Made by a program: the position numbers and the translations under genes. The notes beneath the pieces were generated by a model, which worked only from the letters and a program-made list of their open reading frames with translations, was not told where the DNA came from and did no database searches. From Lachnospiraceae bacterium (GTDB taxonomy: Bacteria > Bacillota > Clostridia > Lachnospirales > Lachnospiraceae), in contig JAEEMP010000125.1 of NCBI GenBank assembly GCA_016283275.1, positions 1 through 64,000 on the forward strand: a stretch of 64,000 nucleotides of DNA, read 5' to 3'. This document shows positions 35,099 through 43,195 of the stretch, in pieces; positions within the stretch are counted from its first letter, which is position 1, and each line of letters starts with the position of its first letter.

Positions 35099-35110
35099 AA
35101 ATCGTTCTTT

Positions 35111-36337
35111 CTAATCCCTAAAACCCATTAACGGACGGATGTCTTTGACACAATCGATAAATTTTAATATCTCTTCCTCGGTATTGTAAAACATGAGGCT
35201 CGCCCTTGTAGTGGACGGAATGTTTAAATATTTATGCAGCGGTTCCGCACAGTGATGTCCCGCTCTTACCGCTATATCATTGTCGGCCAAAATCTGCGAT
35301 ACATCGTGAGGATGCACATTGTCGATCTTAAACGTTATTATACCGTTATGATCTTTATGATCCTTTGATCCCAGGATATGCACATGCGGAATGTTCAAAA
35401 GGCCCTCGAAAGCGATCTTTGTAAGCTCTTCTTCATGCTTTATCATATTATCCATTCCTATATCTTCGATCAGATCGATCGCTCTGGCCAGGCCTGCCGC
35501 TCCGCCGGCATTTACGGTACCCGCTTCGAATTTATGCGGTATTTCGGCATATGTGATCTCTTCAAGAGAAACATTTTCGATCATTTCGCCGCCCGTAAGA
35601 AACGGAGGCATGTTTTCAAGAAGCCTGCTTTTTCCGTACAAAACGCCTATGCCCATCGGTCCGAGCATCTTATGGCCCGAAAAAGCAAGGAAGTCACAGT
35701 CAAGGGCTTTCACATCGGTATGCGAATGCGGAACGGACTGTGAGCCGTCCGCAACGATATAAGCGTTCTTTTCATGTACAAGCTTGGCCATTGACTTGAT
35801 ATCGTTGATCCTTCCGAAGATGTTCGACATCGCCGTTACGGCAAGGATCCTGGTCTTATCGGTCAGAAGGTTCTTTAACTCATCAAGCGAAAAACTTCCG
35901 TCTTCGTTGCAATAAAGATACTTAACGACCGCTTTCTTTCTGTCGGCCATATGCCTCCACGGAAGCATGTTACTGTGATGCTCGCATACGGATACTATGA
36001 TCTCGTCACCTTCTTTTACACACATCTCACCCAGCGAAAACGCCGCAAGGTTTAAGGCTTCGGTCGCATTTCTCACAAAAACGATCTCTTTTTCGCTGTC
36101 TGCGTTTATAAACCGGGCGACTTTCCTCCTTGCAGCCTCATATCTGTCCGTAGCTTCAACGGACAGATCATAGAGACCTCGGAAAGGATTTGCATTGTAT
36201 TTTTTGTAAAACTCACCGACTGCATCAATGACCGCTCGCGGTCTTTGCGAGGTGGCTCCGTTGTCAAGGTAGGCCAGATCCTTATATTCCGAAAAAAAAG
36301 GAAATTCTTTTCTTATCGCATATACATCAAAAGACAT
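35111..36337 (-). CDS. sufS: Cysteine desulfurase SufS
   Basis: A protein of 408 residues, group II cysteine desulfurase. The PLP lysine is in FSGHKMLGPMGIGVLYGK, the PLP-stacking His in VCEHHSNMLPW, and the catalytic Cys in VRAGHHCAEPLHKYL near residue 365 on the short loop typical of SufS. It supplies sulfur from cysteine to SufU and the SufBCD scaffold. A GGAG site precedes the start; sufD ends seven bases before it. Confidence 0.97.
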   Translation of the reverse strand: MSFDVYAIRKEFPFFSEYKDLAYLDNGATSQRPRAVIDAVGEFYKKYNANPFRGLYDLSVEATDRYEAARRKVARFINADSEKEIVFVRNATEALNLAAFSLGEMCVKEGDEIIVSVCEHHSNMLPWRHMADRKKAVVKYLYCNEDGSFSLDELKNLLTDKTRILAVTAMSNIFGRINDIKSMAKLVHEKNAYIVADGSQSVPHSHTDVKALDCDFLAFSGHKMLGPMGIGVLYGKSRLLENMPPFLTGGEMIENVSLEEITYAEIPHKFEAGTVNAGGAAGLARAIDLIEDIGMDNMIKHEEELTKIAFEGLLNIPHVHILGSKDHKDHNGIITFKIDNVHPHDVSQILADNDIAVRAGHHCAEPLHKYLNIPSTTRASLMFYNTEEEILKFIDCVKDIRPLMGFRD

Positions 36338-36343
36338 ATCATA

Positions 36344-37417
36344 TTACTCCGCATCGATCTTACTTATAAGATCGTTCCTGATCTCTTCGTTTTCTATCAT
36401 TCTTGCAACCGTCAACAATCTTCCGGTCGCCATAAGCTTATATGCAAGATCTTTGTCGATACCGCGTGTATTTAGATAAAGCAGTATCTCATCGCTTAAT
36501 TTGCCGATCGTTGCGCCGTGTTCGCCTTCAACATCTTCTTCGGTGCAAAGAATGAGCGGAACGGTTTTATTGACCACGTTATCGTCAAGCAATAAAACAT
36601 CCTCTTTCTCGGCTCCCTTTGCTCCTTTAGAACCCGTTACAAAATCAACGGTCGCTCTTAAGCACTTTTCCGATCTTTTATGAAGAACACCGTTTACGTT
36701 AATATCCGTTGTGCATTCAACACCGTTGTGTCTTGCAACATAATTAAAATCAAGTTTGGAATCGGGAAGCCCCACATAACCTGTATTGATCGTATGTTTG
36801 CTTCTTTTGCCCATAAGCTTTGTCGCGATGCCGTTATACATTTTCCTGCCGCTTAAAACAAGCTGGATCACATCAAAAGAACCGTTGTCCTCTATGTATG
36901 AAGCGATATTGTTGTATATTTCCGCATTTTCTGCTTCTTCGATCTGTACAAGAGTGACTTTGGCGTTCTTTCCCACATATACTCTGGTATCTGTCCCTGC
37001 TTTAAATCCGGAAGAGGGATCATTGTCGCAATCTTCGTTATATCGCATTATGACCGTAAGATCGCAATTGTCCTTTGCTTCTATCCTGTATGAATTGAAA
37101 TATGATCTTCCGTCTTCATAGGAAATGTTTATAACGGCTTCTTCGGACCTTTGCGGGTCATCGTTGCTTAAAGATACCGTATTGGCGGATACTTTATAGC
37201 CGTACTCGGAAAACTCCGTGCCCATGCCCGATTCAAGGGATCTGAACTCATCCTCCGTAAAAGATGTGCCTGTCCTTAACTTATCCGAGCGGATTATGCT
37301 TTCGTTGGCTGAGATCACGCCTTCATCCAAAACCTTTATATCTGCGTCATTAACCTTAAGCCAATGCCATGTCGGCACCGGAAGGGGATTGACTTTTAAT
37401 TCTTTAAAGTTTTCCAT
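36344..37417 (-). CDS. sufD: Fe-S cluster assembly protein SufD
   Basis: A protein of 357 residues of the SufB/SufD family, with the right-handed beta-helix core and the C-terminal helical part where SufC docks (LLLDDNVVNKTVPLILCTEEDVEGEHGATIGKLSDEILLYLNTRGI). The conserved segment with EHGATIG is present. The N-terminal FKELKVNPLPVPTWHWLKVND is typical of SufD. TAAGGAGG precedes the ATG at 37417. SufD forms the SufBC2D scaffold that builds iron-sulfur clusters. Confidence 0.94.
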   Translation of the reverse strand: MENFKELKVNPLPVPTWHWLKVNDADIKVLDEGVISANESIIRSDKLRTGTSFTEDEFRSLESGMGTEFSEYGYKVSANTVSLSNDDPQRSEEAVINISYEDGRSYFNSYRIEAKDNCDLTVIMRYNEDCDNDPSSGFKAGTDTRVYVGKNAKVTLVQIEEAENAEIYNNIASYIEDNGSFDVIQLVLSGRKMYNGIATKLMGKRSKHTINTGYVGLPDSKLDFNYVARHNGVECTTDINVNGVLHKRSEKCLRATVDFVTGSKGAKGAEKEDVLLLDDNVVNKTVPLILCTEEDVEGEHGATIGKLSDEILLYLNTRGIDKDLAYKLMATGRLLTVARMIENEEIRNDLISKIDAE

Positions 37418-37427
37418 GATTTCCTCC

Positions 37428-38840
37428 TTAACCAATGCTGCCGACCATTTCAAGTCTTATTAAATTGTTCATCTCTATTGCATATTCAAGCGGAAGTTCC
37501 TTTGATACATTGTCCGCAAATCCGCTTACTATCATTGCCCTTGCATCTTCTTCCGATATGCCTCGCGACATCAGATAGAAGATCGCATCGTCGCTTATGC
37601 GTCCGATCTTTGCTTCATGACCCACATCGGCACTCTGCGTTCTTATATCCATTACCGGGATCGTATCGGATTTTGAAAGATCGTCAAGCATAAGTGTTGC
37701 GCAGTCTACGGTGGATTTAGCGCCTTCGGCTCCGGGATTTACTACGACAGAGCTTCGCATGGTGCCTATACCGCCGCTTTTAGAGATTGATTTTGTATTT
37801 ACTGCGGATGTAGTGTTCTTTCCGCTGTGCACGATCTTAAGACCTGTGTCGAGATTCTGTCCTTTTCCCGCAAAAGTGATGCCGGTAAATTCGCATTTAG
37901 AATTGTCGCCTTTTAAGATCGTCATCGGATAAAGGTAGCCCGTGTGCGAACCGAATGACCCGGATACCCATTCCATCTTTCCGCCTTCTTCCACCAAAGA
38001 GCGCTTGGAATTCAAGTTATACATATTCTTTGACCAGTTTTCGATCGTCGAATAGCGTAATCTTGCATTCTTTCCAACATAAAGTTCCACGCACCCCGCA
38101 TGAAGGTTGGCTATATTGTATTTCGGTGCGGAACAGCCCTCTATGAAATGAAGATCCGCACCTTCTTCGACAATTATAAGCGTATGCTCAAACTGGCCCG
38201 CTCCCGGTGCATTAAGCCGGAAATATGACTGAAGGGGGATCTCAACCTTAACACCCTTAGGTACATACACAAACGATCCGCCCGACCATACCGCACCGTG
38301 AAGCGCCATGAATTTGTGATCTTCGGGAGGTAAAAGCTTCATAAATCTTTCTTTTATAAGATCCGCATAGTCCCCGTGCAGAGCAGATTCAAGGTCTGTA
38401 TACACAACGCCTAAGTTTGATACCTCTTCTCTCATGTTGTGATATACAACTTCCGAATCGTATTGCGCGCCTACACCGGCAAGCGATTCACGTTCTGCCT
38501 GAGGGATGCCAAGTTTTTCAAAAGTTTCTTTTATCTCGTCAGGAACTTCCGACCACTTTGCTGTCAAGGCGGTCTTGGGCTTTACATACGTAACGATATT
38601 ATCCATGTCAAGCCCGTCAAGCGAAGGGCCCCAATCGGGGATAGGAAGTTTATTGTATACTTCCAACGATCTAAGTCTTAGATCGAGCATCCATTCGGGA
38701 TCGTTTTTTTCCTTTGATATCTGTCTTACTATCTCGGGAGTAAGACCTTTGTCCACTTTGTAAAAATCCGAATCCTTTTCTTCGTAACGAAAGTCGTACA
38801 GATTTCTGTCGACATCTTCTATATATGTTTTTTCTTTCAT
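37428..38840 (-). CDS. sufB: Fe-S cluster assembly protein SufB
   Basis: A protein of 470 residues. SufB hallmarks are present: DPEWMLDLRLRSLEVYNKLPIPDWG, the FMALHGAVWSGGSFVYVPKGV stretch, and the C-terminal VDCATLMLDDLSKSDTIPVMDIRTQSADVGHEAKIGRISDDAIFYLMSRGI. EGCSAPKYNIANLHAGCVELYVG holds the conserved cysteine region that takes up sulfur. The ATG at 38840 has AAGGAAAAG upstream. Partner of SufC and SufD in the scaffold complex. Confidence 0.97.
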   Translation of the reverse strand: MKEKTYIEDVDRNLYDFRYEEKDSDFYKVDKGLTPEIVRQISKEKNDPEWMLDLRLRSLEVYNKLPIPDWGPSLDGLDMDNIVTYVKPKTALTAKWSEVPDEIKETFEKLGIPQAERESLAGVGAQYDSEVVYHNMREEVSNLGVVYTDLESALHGDYADLIKERFMKLLPPEDHKFMALHGAVWSGGSFVYVPKGVKVEIPLQSYFRLNAPGAGQFEHTLIIVEEGADLHFIEGCSAPKYNIANLHAGCVELYVGKNARLRYSTIENWSKNMYNLNSKRSLVEEGGKMEWVSGSFGSHTGYLYPMTILKGDNSKCEFTGITFAGKGQNLDTGLKIVHSGKNTTSAVNTKSISKSGGIGTMRSSVVVNPGAEGAKSTVDCATLMLDDLSKSDTIPVMDIRTQSADVGHEAKIGRISDDAIFYLMSRGISEEDARAMIVSGFADNVSKELPLEYAIEMNNLIRLEMVGSIG

Positions 38841-38866
38841 GTTCTTTTCCTTAATGATCGAAGTGA

Positions 38867-39604
38867 TCAAGCAGTATAGCTTTCAAATCCGTTTTTATTG
38901 ATCGTTTCCACAAGCGATGCATCGCCTGTCTCGACAAGTTTTCCGTCCACGATCACGTGCGTGTAATCAACGTTAAGCGACTCAAGTATCCTTGTACTGT
39001 GAGTGATTATGATCAAAGAACGCTCTTTATCCTTCTGAAATTCCTTTACGCCTTCCGAAACGGTCTTTACGGCATCAACATCAAGCCCCGAATCGGTCTC
39101 ATCGAGGATCGCAAGCTTTGGGTTTAACATAAGGAGCTGGAGTATCTCGGACTTTTTCTTTTCACCGCCGGAAAAACCGACATTTAAGTCTCTGTCCGCA
39201 TATTCCTTATCCATATTGAGTACTTTTAATTTTTCATCGAGTTTTTTCCTGAAATCCCATATTTTAACTTTTGTACCCGAAATACGTTCAAGCGAATTTC
39301 TCATAAAATTGGCAAGCGATATACCGGGAACTTCGATAGGATTCTGAAAAGAAAGATATATACCCATCTTTGCACGGTTGGTCGCGTTTTCCTCAAGAAT
39401 ATCCTTACCCTCGAATTCAATGGATCCGTCTGTTATCTCATAATTGGGATTACCCATGATCGCATTACCGAGAGTAGATTTGCCGGCGCCGTTGGGGCCC
39501 ATTATTACATGAGTCTCACCTTTGCCTATCGAAAGATCGATGCCGTGAAGGATTTCCTTATCACCGACATTGACTTTAAGATTTTTGATTGATAATAAAG
39601 ACAT
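38867..39604 (-). CDS. sufC: Fe-S cluster assembly ATPase SufC
   Basis: A protein of 245 residues of the ABC ATPase type. Walker A GPNGAGKSTLGNAIMG, signature FSGGEKKKSEILQLL and Walker B LAILDETDSGLDVDAV are all intact. It drives the SufBC2D scaffold. It starts 30 bases behind the HxlR gene stop. Confidence 0.97.
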   Translation of the reverse strand: MSLLSIKNLKVNVGDKEILHGIDLSIGKGETHVIMGPNGAGKSTLGNAIMGNPNYEITDGSIEFEGKDILEENATNRAKMGIYLSFQNPIEVPGISLANFMRNSLERISGTKVKIWDFRKKLDEKLKVLNMDKEYADRDLNVGFSGGEKKKSEILQLLMLNPKLAILDETDSGLDVDAVKTVSEGVKEFQKDKERSLIIITHSTRILESLNVDYTHVIVDGKLVETGDASLVETINKNGFESYTA

Positions 39605-39634
39605 AAACAGAATACCGTCCTTTCAAATTACTTT

Positions 39635-40003
39635 TTAAACTTTATCGTGCTCAAGATTGCAGACATGACAGGGGTTTAGATCCCCGAAGTTATTGGACTC
39701 GGACCACTCACAGATGCTTCTTATAATGGGAATGACACTTTTTCCCTTTTCTGTAAGAGCATATTCTACCTTGGGAGGGATCTCACTGTATTGAAACCTC
39801 TCAATAAGTCCGTCGTTTATCAGTTTTTTAAGGGTTGATGTAAGCGCCTGATCCGTAATGTTATTGACATCTTCCCTTATTTCCTTGTAACGAAGCCTTT
39901 CTCTTTCCGATAAAAGACATATGATCTTAGAATCCCATCTTCCGCCGAAGATCTTAAGTCCGTACTCAAGCGGACACTTAGTTGCGTCATTTTTCTTATC
40001 CAT
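39635..40003 (-). CDS. HxlR-family regulator with cysteine-rich ends, first gene of the suf operon
   Basis: A protein of 122 residues with the HxlR winged helix domain (CPLEYGLKIFGGRWDSKIICLL, then ITDQALTSTLKKLINDGLIER and PPKVEYALTEKGKSVIPI). Five cysteines are found, C10, C29, C98, C112 and C115, the last two as CHVC at the C-terminus. HxlR proteins such as HypR and YodB sense redox or electrophile stress by cysteine. Its position ahead of sufC, with the only good promoter upstream, suggests it regulates the suf genes and itself. Whether the cysteines bind a metal or Fe-S cluster is inference. The ATG at 40003 is preceded by AGGTGG. Confidence 0.88.
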   Translation of the reverse strand: MDKKNDATKCPLEYGLKIFGGRWDSKIICLLSERERLRYKEIREDVNNITDQALTSTLKKLINDGLIERFQYSEIPPKVEYALTEKGKSVIPIIRSICEWSESNNFGDLNPCHVCNLEHDKV

Positions 40004-40026
40004 GTTCCACCTGCTTGAATATATTG

Positions 40027-40052
40027 TCATATGAAGTAATATTCATATGAAT
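40027..40052. promoter_or_regulatory. Two TTCATATGAA-type dyads in the hxlR-suf leader
   Basis: A perfect 12-base palindrome ATTCATATGAAT (40041-40052) and a nine-base partial copy TCATATGAA (40027-40035), with centres 16 bases apart, between the predicted promoter and the hxlR start. A candidate binding site for the HxlR protein. Confidence 0.55.
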
Positions 40053-40079
40053 GCTTAATCATATATATCAACTTTTTGA

Positions 40080-40108
40080 AGTATACTCCATTACTCAAAT
40101 TTTTGCAA
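40080..40108 (-). promoter_or_regulatory. Predicted sigma-A promoter of hxlR-sufCBDSU
   Basis: On the minus strand: TTGCAA (40103-40108), 17-base spacer, TATACT (40080-40085). Confidence 0.75.
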
Positions 40109-40156
40109 GTAACATTATAATATTTTAGTATTATTTTATATTTTTGAATATTGACG

Positions 40157-40188
40157 TAAAAAAAGAGCCGCTTAAAGCGACTCTTTAA
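40157..40188 (-). terminator. Rho-independent terminator after degV
   Basis: AAAGAGTCGCTTTAAGCGGCTCTTT-type hairpin (40162-40187 region, one mismatch) followed by T7 on the minus strand. Confidence 0.9.
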
Positions 40189-40198
40189 AATACGATCT

Positions 40199-41071
40199 TT
40201 ATTCAAATGTTCTTTTGCAGCAAGCAACCGCAAGCGCACCGGGACCGATATGACAGCTTACCGAAAGCGAAAGCGGATCGATACCATATTCTCCGGCATC
40301 GGGAAATCTTTCCTTTATCTCGTCAAGAAATACTTTAGCGGCATCTTCGTTATGCGTATAGGCCACATAAATATTGATGCCCGAACCCTTTTCATTTCCG
40401 CCGAAACGGTTCTTGATATCCTTTGCAACCTGATTGAGCATTATGTTCTTTGACTGTGCCTGTGTACGTGCCACATTAAAAGCATCAAGCTTCTCGCCCT
40501 GGATCTGTAAAACGGGCTTTATCTTGAGCAAAGTACCGAGAGTTGCAACAGCCGGTGTAAGCCTTCCGCCCTTTTTAAGATATTCAAGCGTATCAAGCAT
40601 AATATAGATACTCGATTGAAACTTATCCTCTTCAAGAAGCTTGCATATCTCCTCTGCGCAGTGGCCTCTATCCGCCAAAATCTTGGCATCCACAACGGAA
40701 CGTTTCTGTGTAACGGAGATCCTTTGATTATCGACCACCCAAACCTTACCGTCGTATTCTTCGCTTAACATCTTTGCTGTCTGCAAAGAGCCCGAAAGTC
40801 CGCTCGACATGGGAATATGCACGATCTCATCATATTCGGTAAGAGCCTTGTCCCAATACTCCATGACAGTCTGAGGGCTGGGCTGGGTCGTTTTGATGGT
40901 ACAGTCATTTAAGAGTTTACCGTAGAACTCCTCCTGACTCAAATTGATATCTTCTTCGTATTCAACGTCATCTATCGTAAAGGGCATCGGTATAACAACA
41001 ACTCCCATTTCTTTTGCTTTCTGCTGTGTTATGCCGCTGTTACTGTCAGTTATAATGGCAACCTTGCTCAA
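40199..41071 (-). CDS. DegV family fatty-acid-binding protein (FakB-like)
   Basis: A protein of 290 residues of the DegV/FakB fold. IITDSNSGI near the N-terminus, KTTQPSPQTVMEYW, HIPMSSGLSGSLQTAKML and the C-terminal SVSCHIGPGALAVACCKR are the family motifs that bind the fatty acid carboxylate. FakB proteins deliver bound fatty acids to the kinase FakA, which is encoded at 43196-44860, with recG between. The start is TTG at 41071, seven bases behind AAGGAG; the next internal ATG would remove the first strand. Confidence 0.92.
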   Translation of the reverse strand: MSKVAIITDSNSGITQQKAKEMGVVVIPMPFTIDDVEYEEDINLSQEEFYGKLLNDCTIKTTQPSPQTVMEYWDKALTEYDEIVHIPMSSGLSGSLQTAKMLSEEYDGKVWVVDNQRISVTQKRSVVDAKILADRGHCAEEICKLLEEDKFQSSIYIMLDTLEYLKKGGRLTPAVATLGTLLKIKPVLQIQGEKLDAFNVARTQAQSKNIMLNQVAKDIKNRFGGNEKGSGINIYVAYTHNEDAAKVFLDEIKERFPDAGEYGIDPLSLSVSCHIGPGALAVACCKRTFE

Positions 41072-41119
41072 ATCAATTCTCCTTTTATTATCTAAGTGAC
41101 AACATTAGACATTTTACTT

Positions 41120-43141
41120 TTATATCGTCCTAAAGTCAATAGCGCGAACCTCTCTCCCTATTAGTCTTTCCTTAAGATTTTCATAATTATCGATTACACT
41201 CATGAGCACGTCCGAGTCATTTAAGATATCCCCCAGAGCAAAGCTTAATTCTCCGCTCTGCCTAAGCCCGTTCAGCTCACCGGGACCGCGAAGTTCGATA
41301 TCCTTTTTTGCTATCAGAAAGCCGTCGTTTGTCTCGTTTAAAACCTTTAAACGCTTGATCGTCTCTTCATTCTTTGAGTCGCTCATAAGTATGCAGTACG
41401 ACTGAGCATCTCCTCTTCCGACACGTCCCCTTAACTGGTGGAGCTGTGAAAGGCCGAATCGTTCCGCGTTTTCTATAAGCATGACCGTAGCATTCGGAAC
41501 ATCCACACCGACTTCGATAACGGTGGTTGATACAAGCACATCAAAGTTGCCTGCTTTGAAGTTTTCCATTATACGGTTCTTTTCATCGGCTTTCATCTTT
41601 CCGTGAAGACAAGCCACTCTGACTCTTTCGCCGTAATATTCCTTTAGTTCTTCGGTAAAAGAAGTTACGTTTTTAAGATTAAAGTTATCTTCTTCCGATT
41701 CATCGATCATCGGGCAGATCACATAAGCCTGATGCCCGGCCCTGACTTCCTTTTCTATAAATTCAAGGCTCTTTTTCATATATGAACCGGTAACAACGGC
41801 ATTGTTTATCGGTATCCTGTTTTTGGGAAGTTCGTTCATTATACTGATATCGACGTTTCCGTACATTACCATCGCAAGAGTTCTCGGTATCGGAGTTGCG
41901 CTCATTACAAGAAGATGCGGCATCAGGCCTTTATCCCTGAATGCTTCACGCTGATTGACACCGAATCTGTGCTGTTCGTCAGTTATCGCAAGTTTAAGAT
42001 CGTTAAATTCAACTCCTTCTTCAAAAAGCGCGTGAGTTCCTATAACAACATTGCATTCGCCGCTCTTGATAAGACTTAACGCTTCCCTTTTGGCTTTTGC
42101 GGGCATCTTGCCGGTCAAAAGGACCGGTTTTATGCACAGATCACAGTCTTCGCAGAACTTTTTCACATTTATAAAATGCTGAACCGCCAATACTTCAGTC
42201 GGTGCCATCAACGCTCCCTGCGCATTATTGGCCGCACAAAGAAGCAAGGCCATTATCGCAACAACAGTCTTGCCGCTTCCGACATCGCCCTGTATGAGTC
42301 TGTTCATAAGATACGGACCCGTCATATCGTTTACGATGTCTTTGATCGTTTCTTTCTGGGCATTTGTAAGTTTGTAAGGAAGTTTTTCTTCAAACAGCTT
42401 AAGATCGGCAACTTCGATAAAAGGCTTATCGTTATCTATTCTTGAGCTTAAAGCCTCATCGGATCTTATCATATGATAAAAATCAAGGAATTCCTCAAAA
42501 ACCAGTCTTCGCCTTGCAAAATACAGTTCGTTGTCGTCTTTCGGAAAGTGAATGGATCTGAAGCTCTCCGCCAAAGGATATAGCTTTAGTTCATCGATCT
42601 CTCTGTCAATAAGATAATCATCGATATATCGTGTAAGATCGATAACTTCTTTTACCGTTTTTTCGATCTTGTTCCCCGAAAGGTCCATGGTTTGCGAATA
42701 TATGGGTCCTATCTTGCCCTCGATCTTAAGATAATCCTCTTTTTTATACATCTTGGGCTGGGACATGGAATATTTTTCGCCGATCTTTTTCACGAAGCCT
42801 CTGAATACATAAAAGGAACCTTTTTTTAAAGTTTTTAAAAGATAGGGAGCATTAAAGAATTTGACTTCAAGAACATCACCGTTTATATCTTTTGCATAAA
42901 CGGTCACGACCGATTTATTGGAATAACGGATGATCTTTGCATCGGTATAAAGACATGCAAAAACAGCATTCCGTTCATTTACGAGAATGTCTTTTACACA
43001 AACGATATTTTCGAATTTTTCATAGGTTCTGGGAAAACGGCGGATCAGATCTTCTACCGTTTTAATATTTGCTTTGTAAAAAGCTTCCGCTGTTTTGGCG
43101 CCGACACCCTTAACTGAAGAAATATCCGATTTAAGATTCAT
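41120..43141 (-). CDS. recG: ATP-dependent DNA helicase RecG
   Basis: A protein of 673 residues. The N-terminal wedge/OB domain (ISSVKGVGAKTAEAFYKANI at the start and KKIGEKYSMSQPKMY) precedes superfamily 2 helicase domains: Walker A QGDVGSGKTVVA, DEQH box, MSATPIPRTLAM (motif III), and the C-terminal HQLRGRVGRG. RecG remodels stalled forks and Holliday junctions. The ATG at 43141 sits directly behind the terminator of fakA; its GCAGG site is right after the T-run, so expression probably uses transcripts that pass this terminator. Confidence 0.96.
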   Translation of the reverse strand: MNLKSDISSVKGVGAKTAEAFYKANIKTVEDLIRRFPRTYEKFENIVCVKDILVNERNAVFACLYTDAKIIRYSNKSVVTVYAKDINGDVLEVKFFNAPYLLKTLKKGSFYVFRGFVKKIGEKYSMSQPKMYKKEDYLKIEGKIGPIYSQTMDLSGNKIEKTVKEVIDLTRYIDDYLIDREIDELKLYPLAESFRSIHFPKDDNELYFARRRLVFEEFLDFYHMIRSDEALSSRIDNDKPFIEVADLKLFEEKLPYKLTNAQKETIKDIVNDMTGPYLMNRLIQGDVGSGKTVVAIMALLLCAANNAQGALMAPTEVLAVQHFINVKKFCEDCDLCIKPVLLTGKMPAKAKREALSLIKSGECNVVIGTHALFEEGVEFNDLKLAITDEQHRFGVNQREAFRDKGLMPHLLVMSATPIPRTLAMVMYGNVDISIMNELPKNRIPINNAVVTGSYMKKSLEFIEKEVRAGHQAYVICPMIDESEEDNFNLKNVTSFTEELKEYYGERVRVACLHGKMKADEKNRIMENFKAGNFDVLVSTTVIEVGVDVPNATVMLIENAERFGLSQLHQLRGRVGRGDAQSYCILMSDSKNEETIKRLKVLNETNDGFLIAKKDIELRGPGELNGLRQSGELSFALGDILNDSDVLMSVIDNYENLKERLIGREVRAIDFRTI

Positions 43142-43154
43142 ATAAACCTGCTTT

Positions 43155-43182
43155 TTAAAAAATCCCCGGCAAAAGCCGGGGA
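43155..43182 (-). terminator. Rho-independent terminator between fakA and recG
   Basis: Stem CCCCGGC (43164-43170) with GCCGGGG (43175-43181), four-base loop, then ATTTTTT on the minus strand. It ends about five bases before the recG ribosome binding site. Confidence 0.93.
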
Positions 43183-43195
43183 CTTTGCTCAACAA

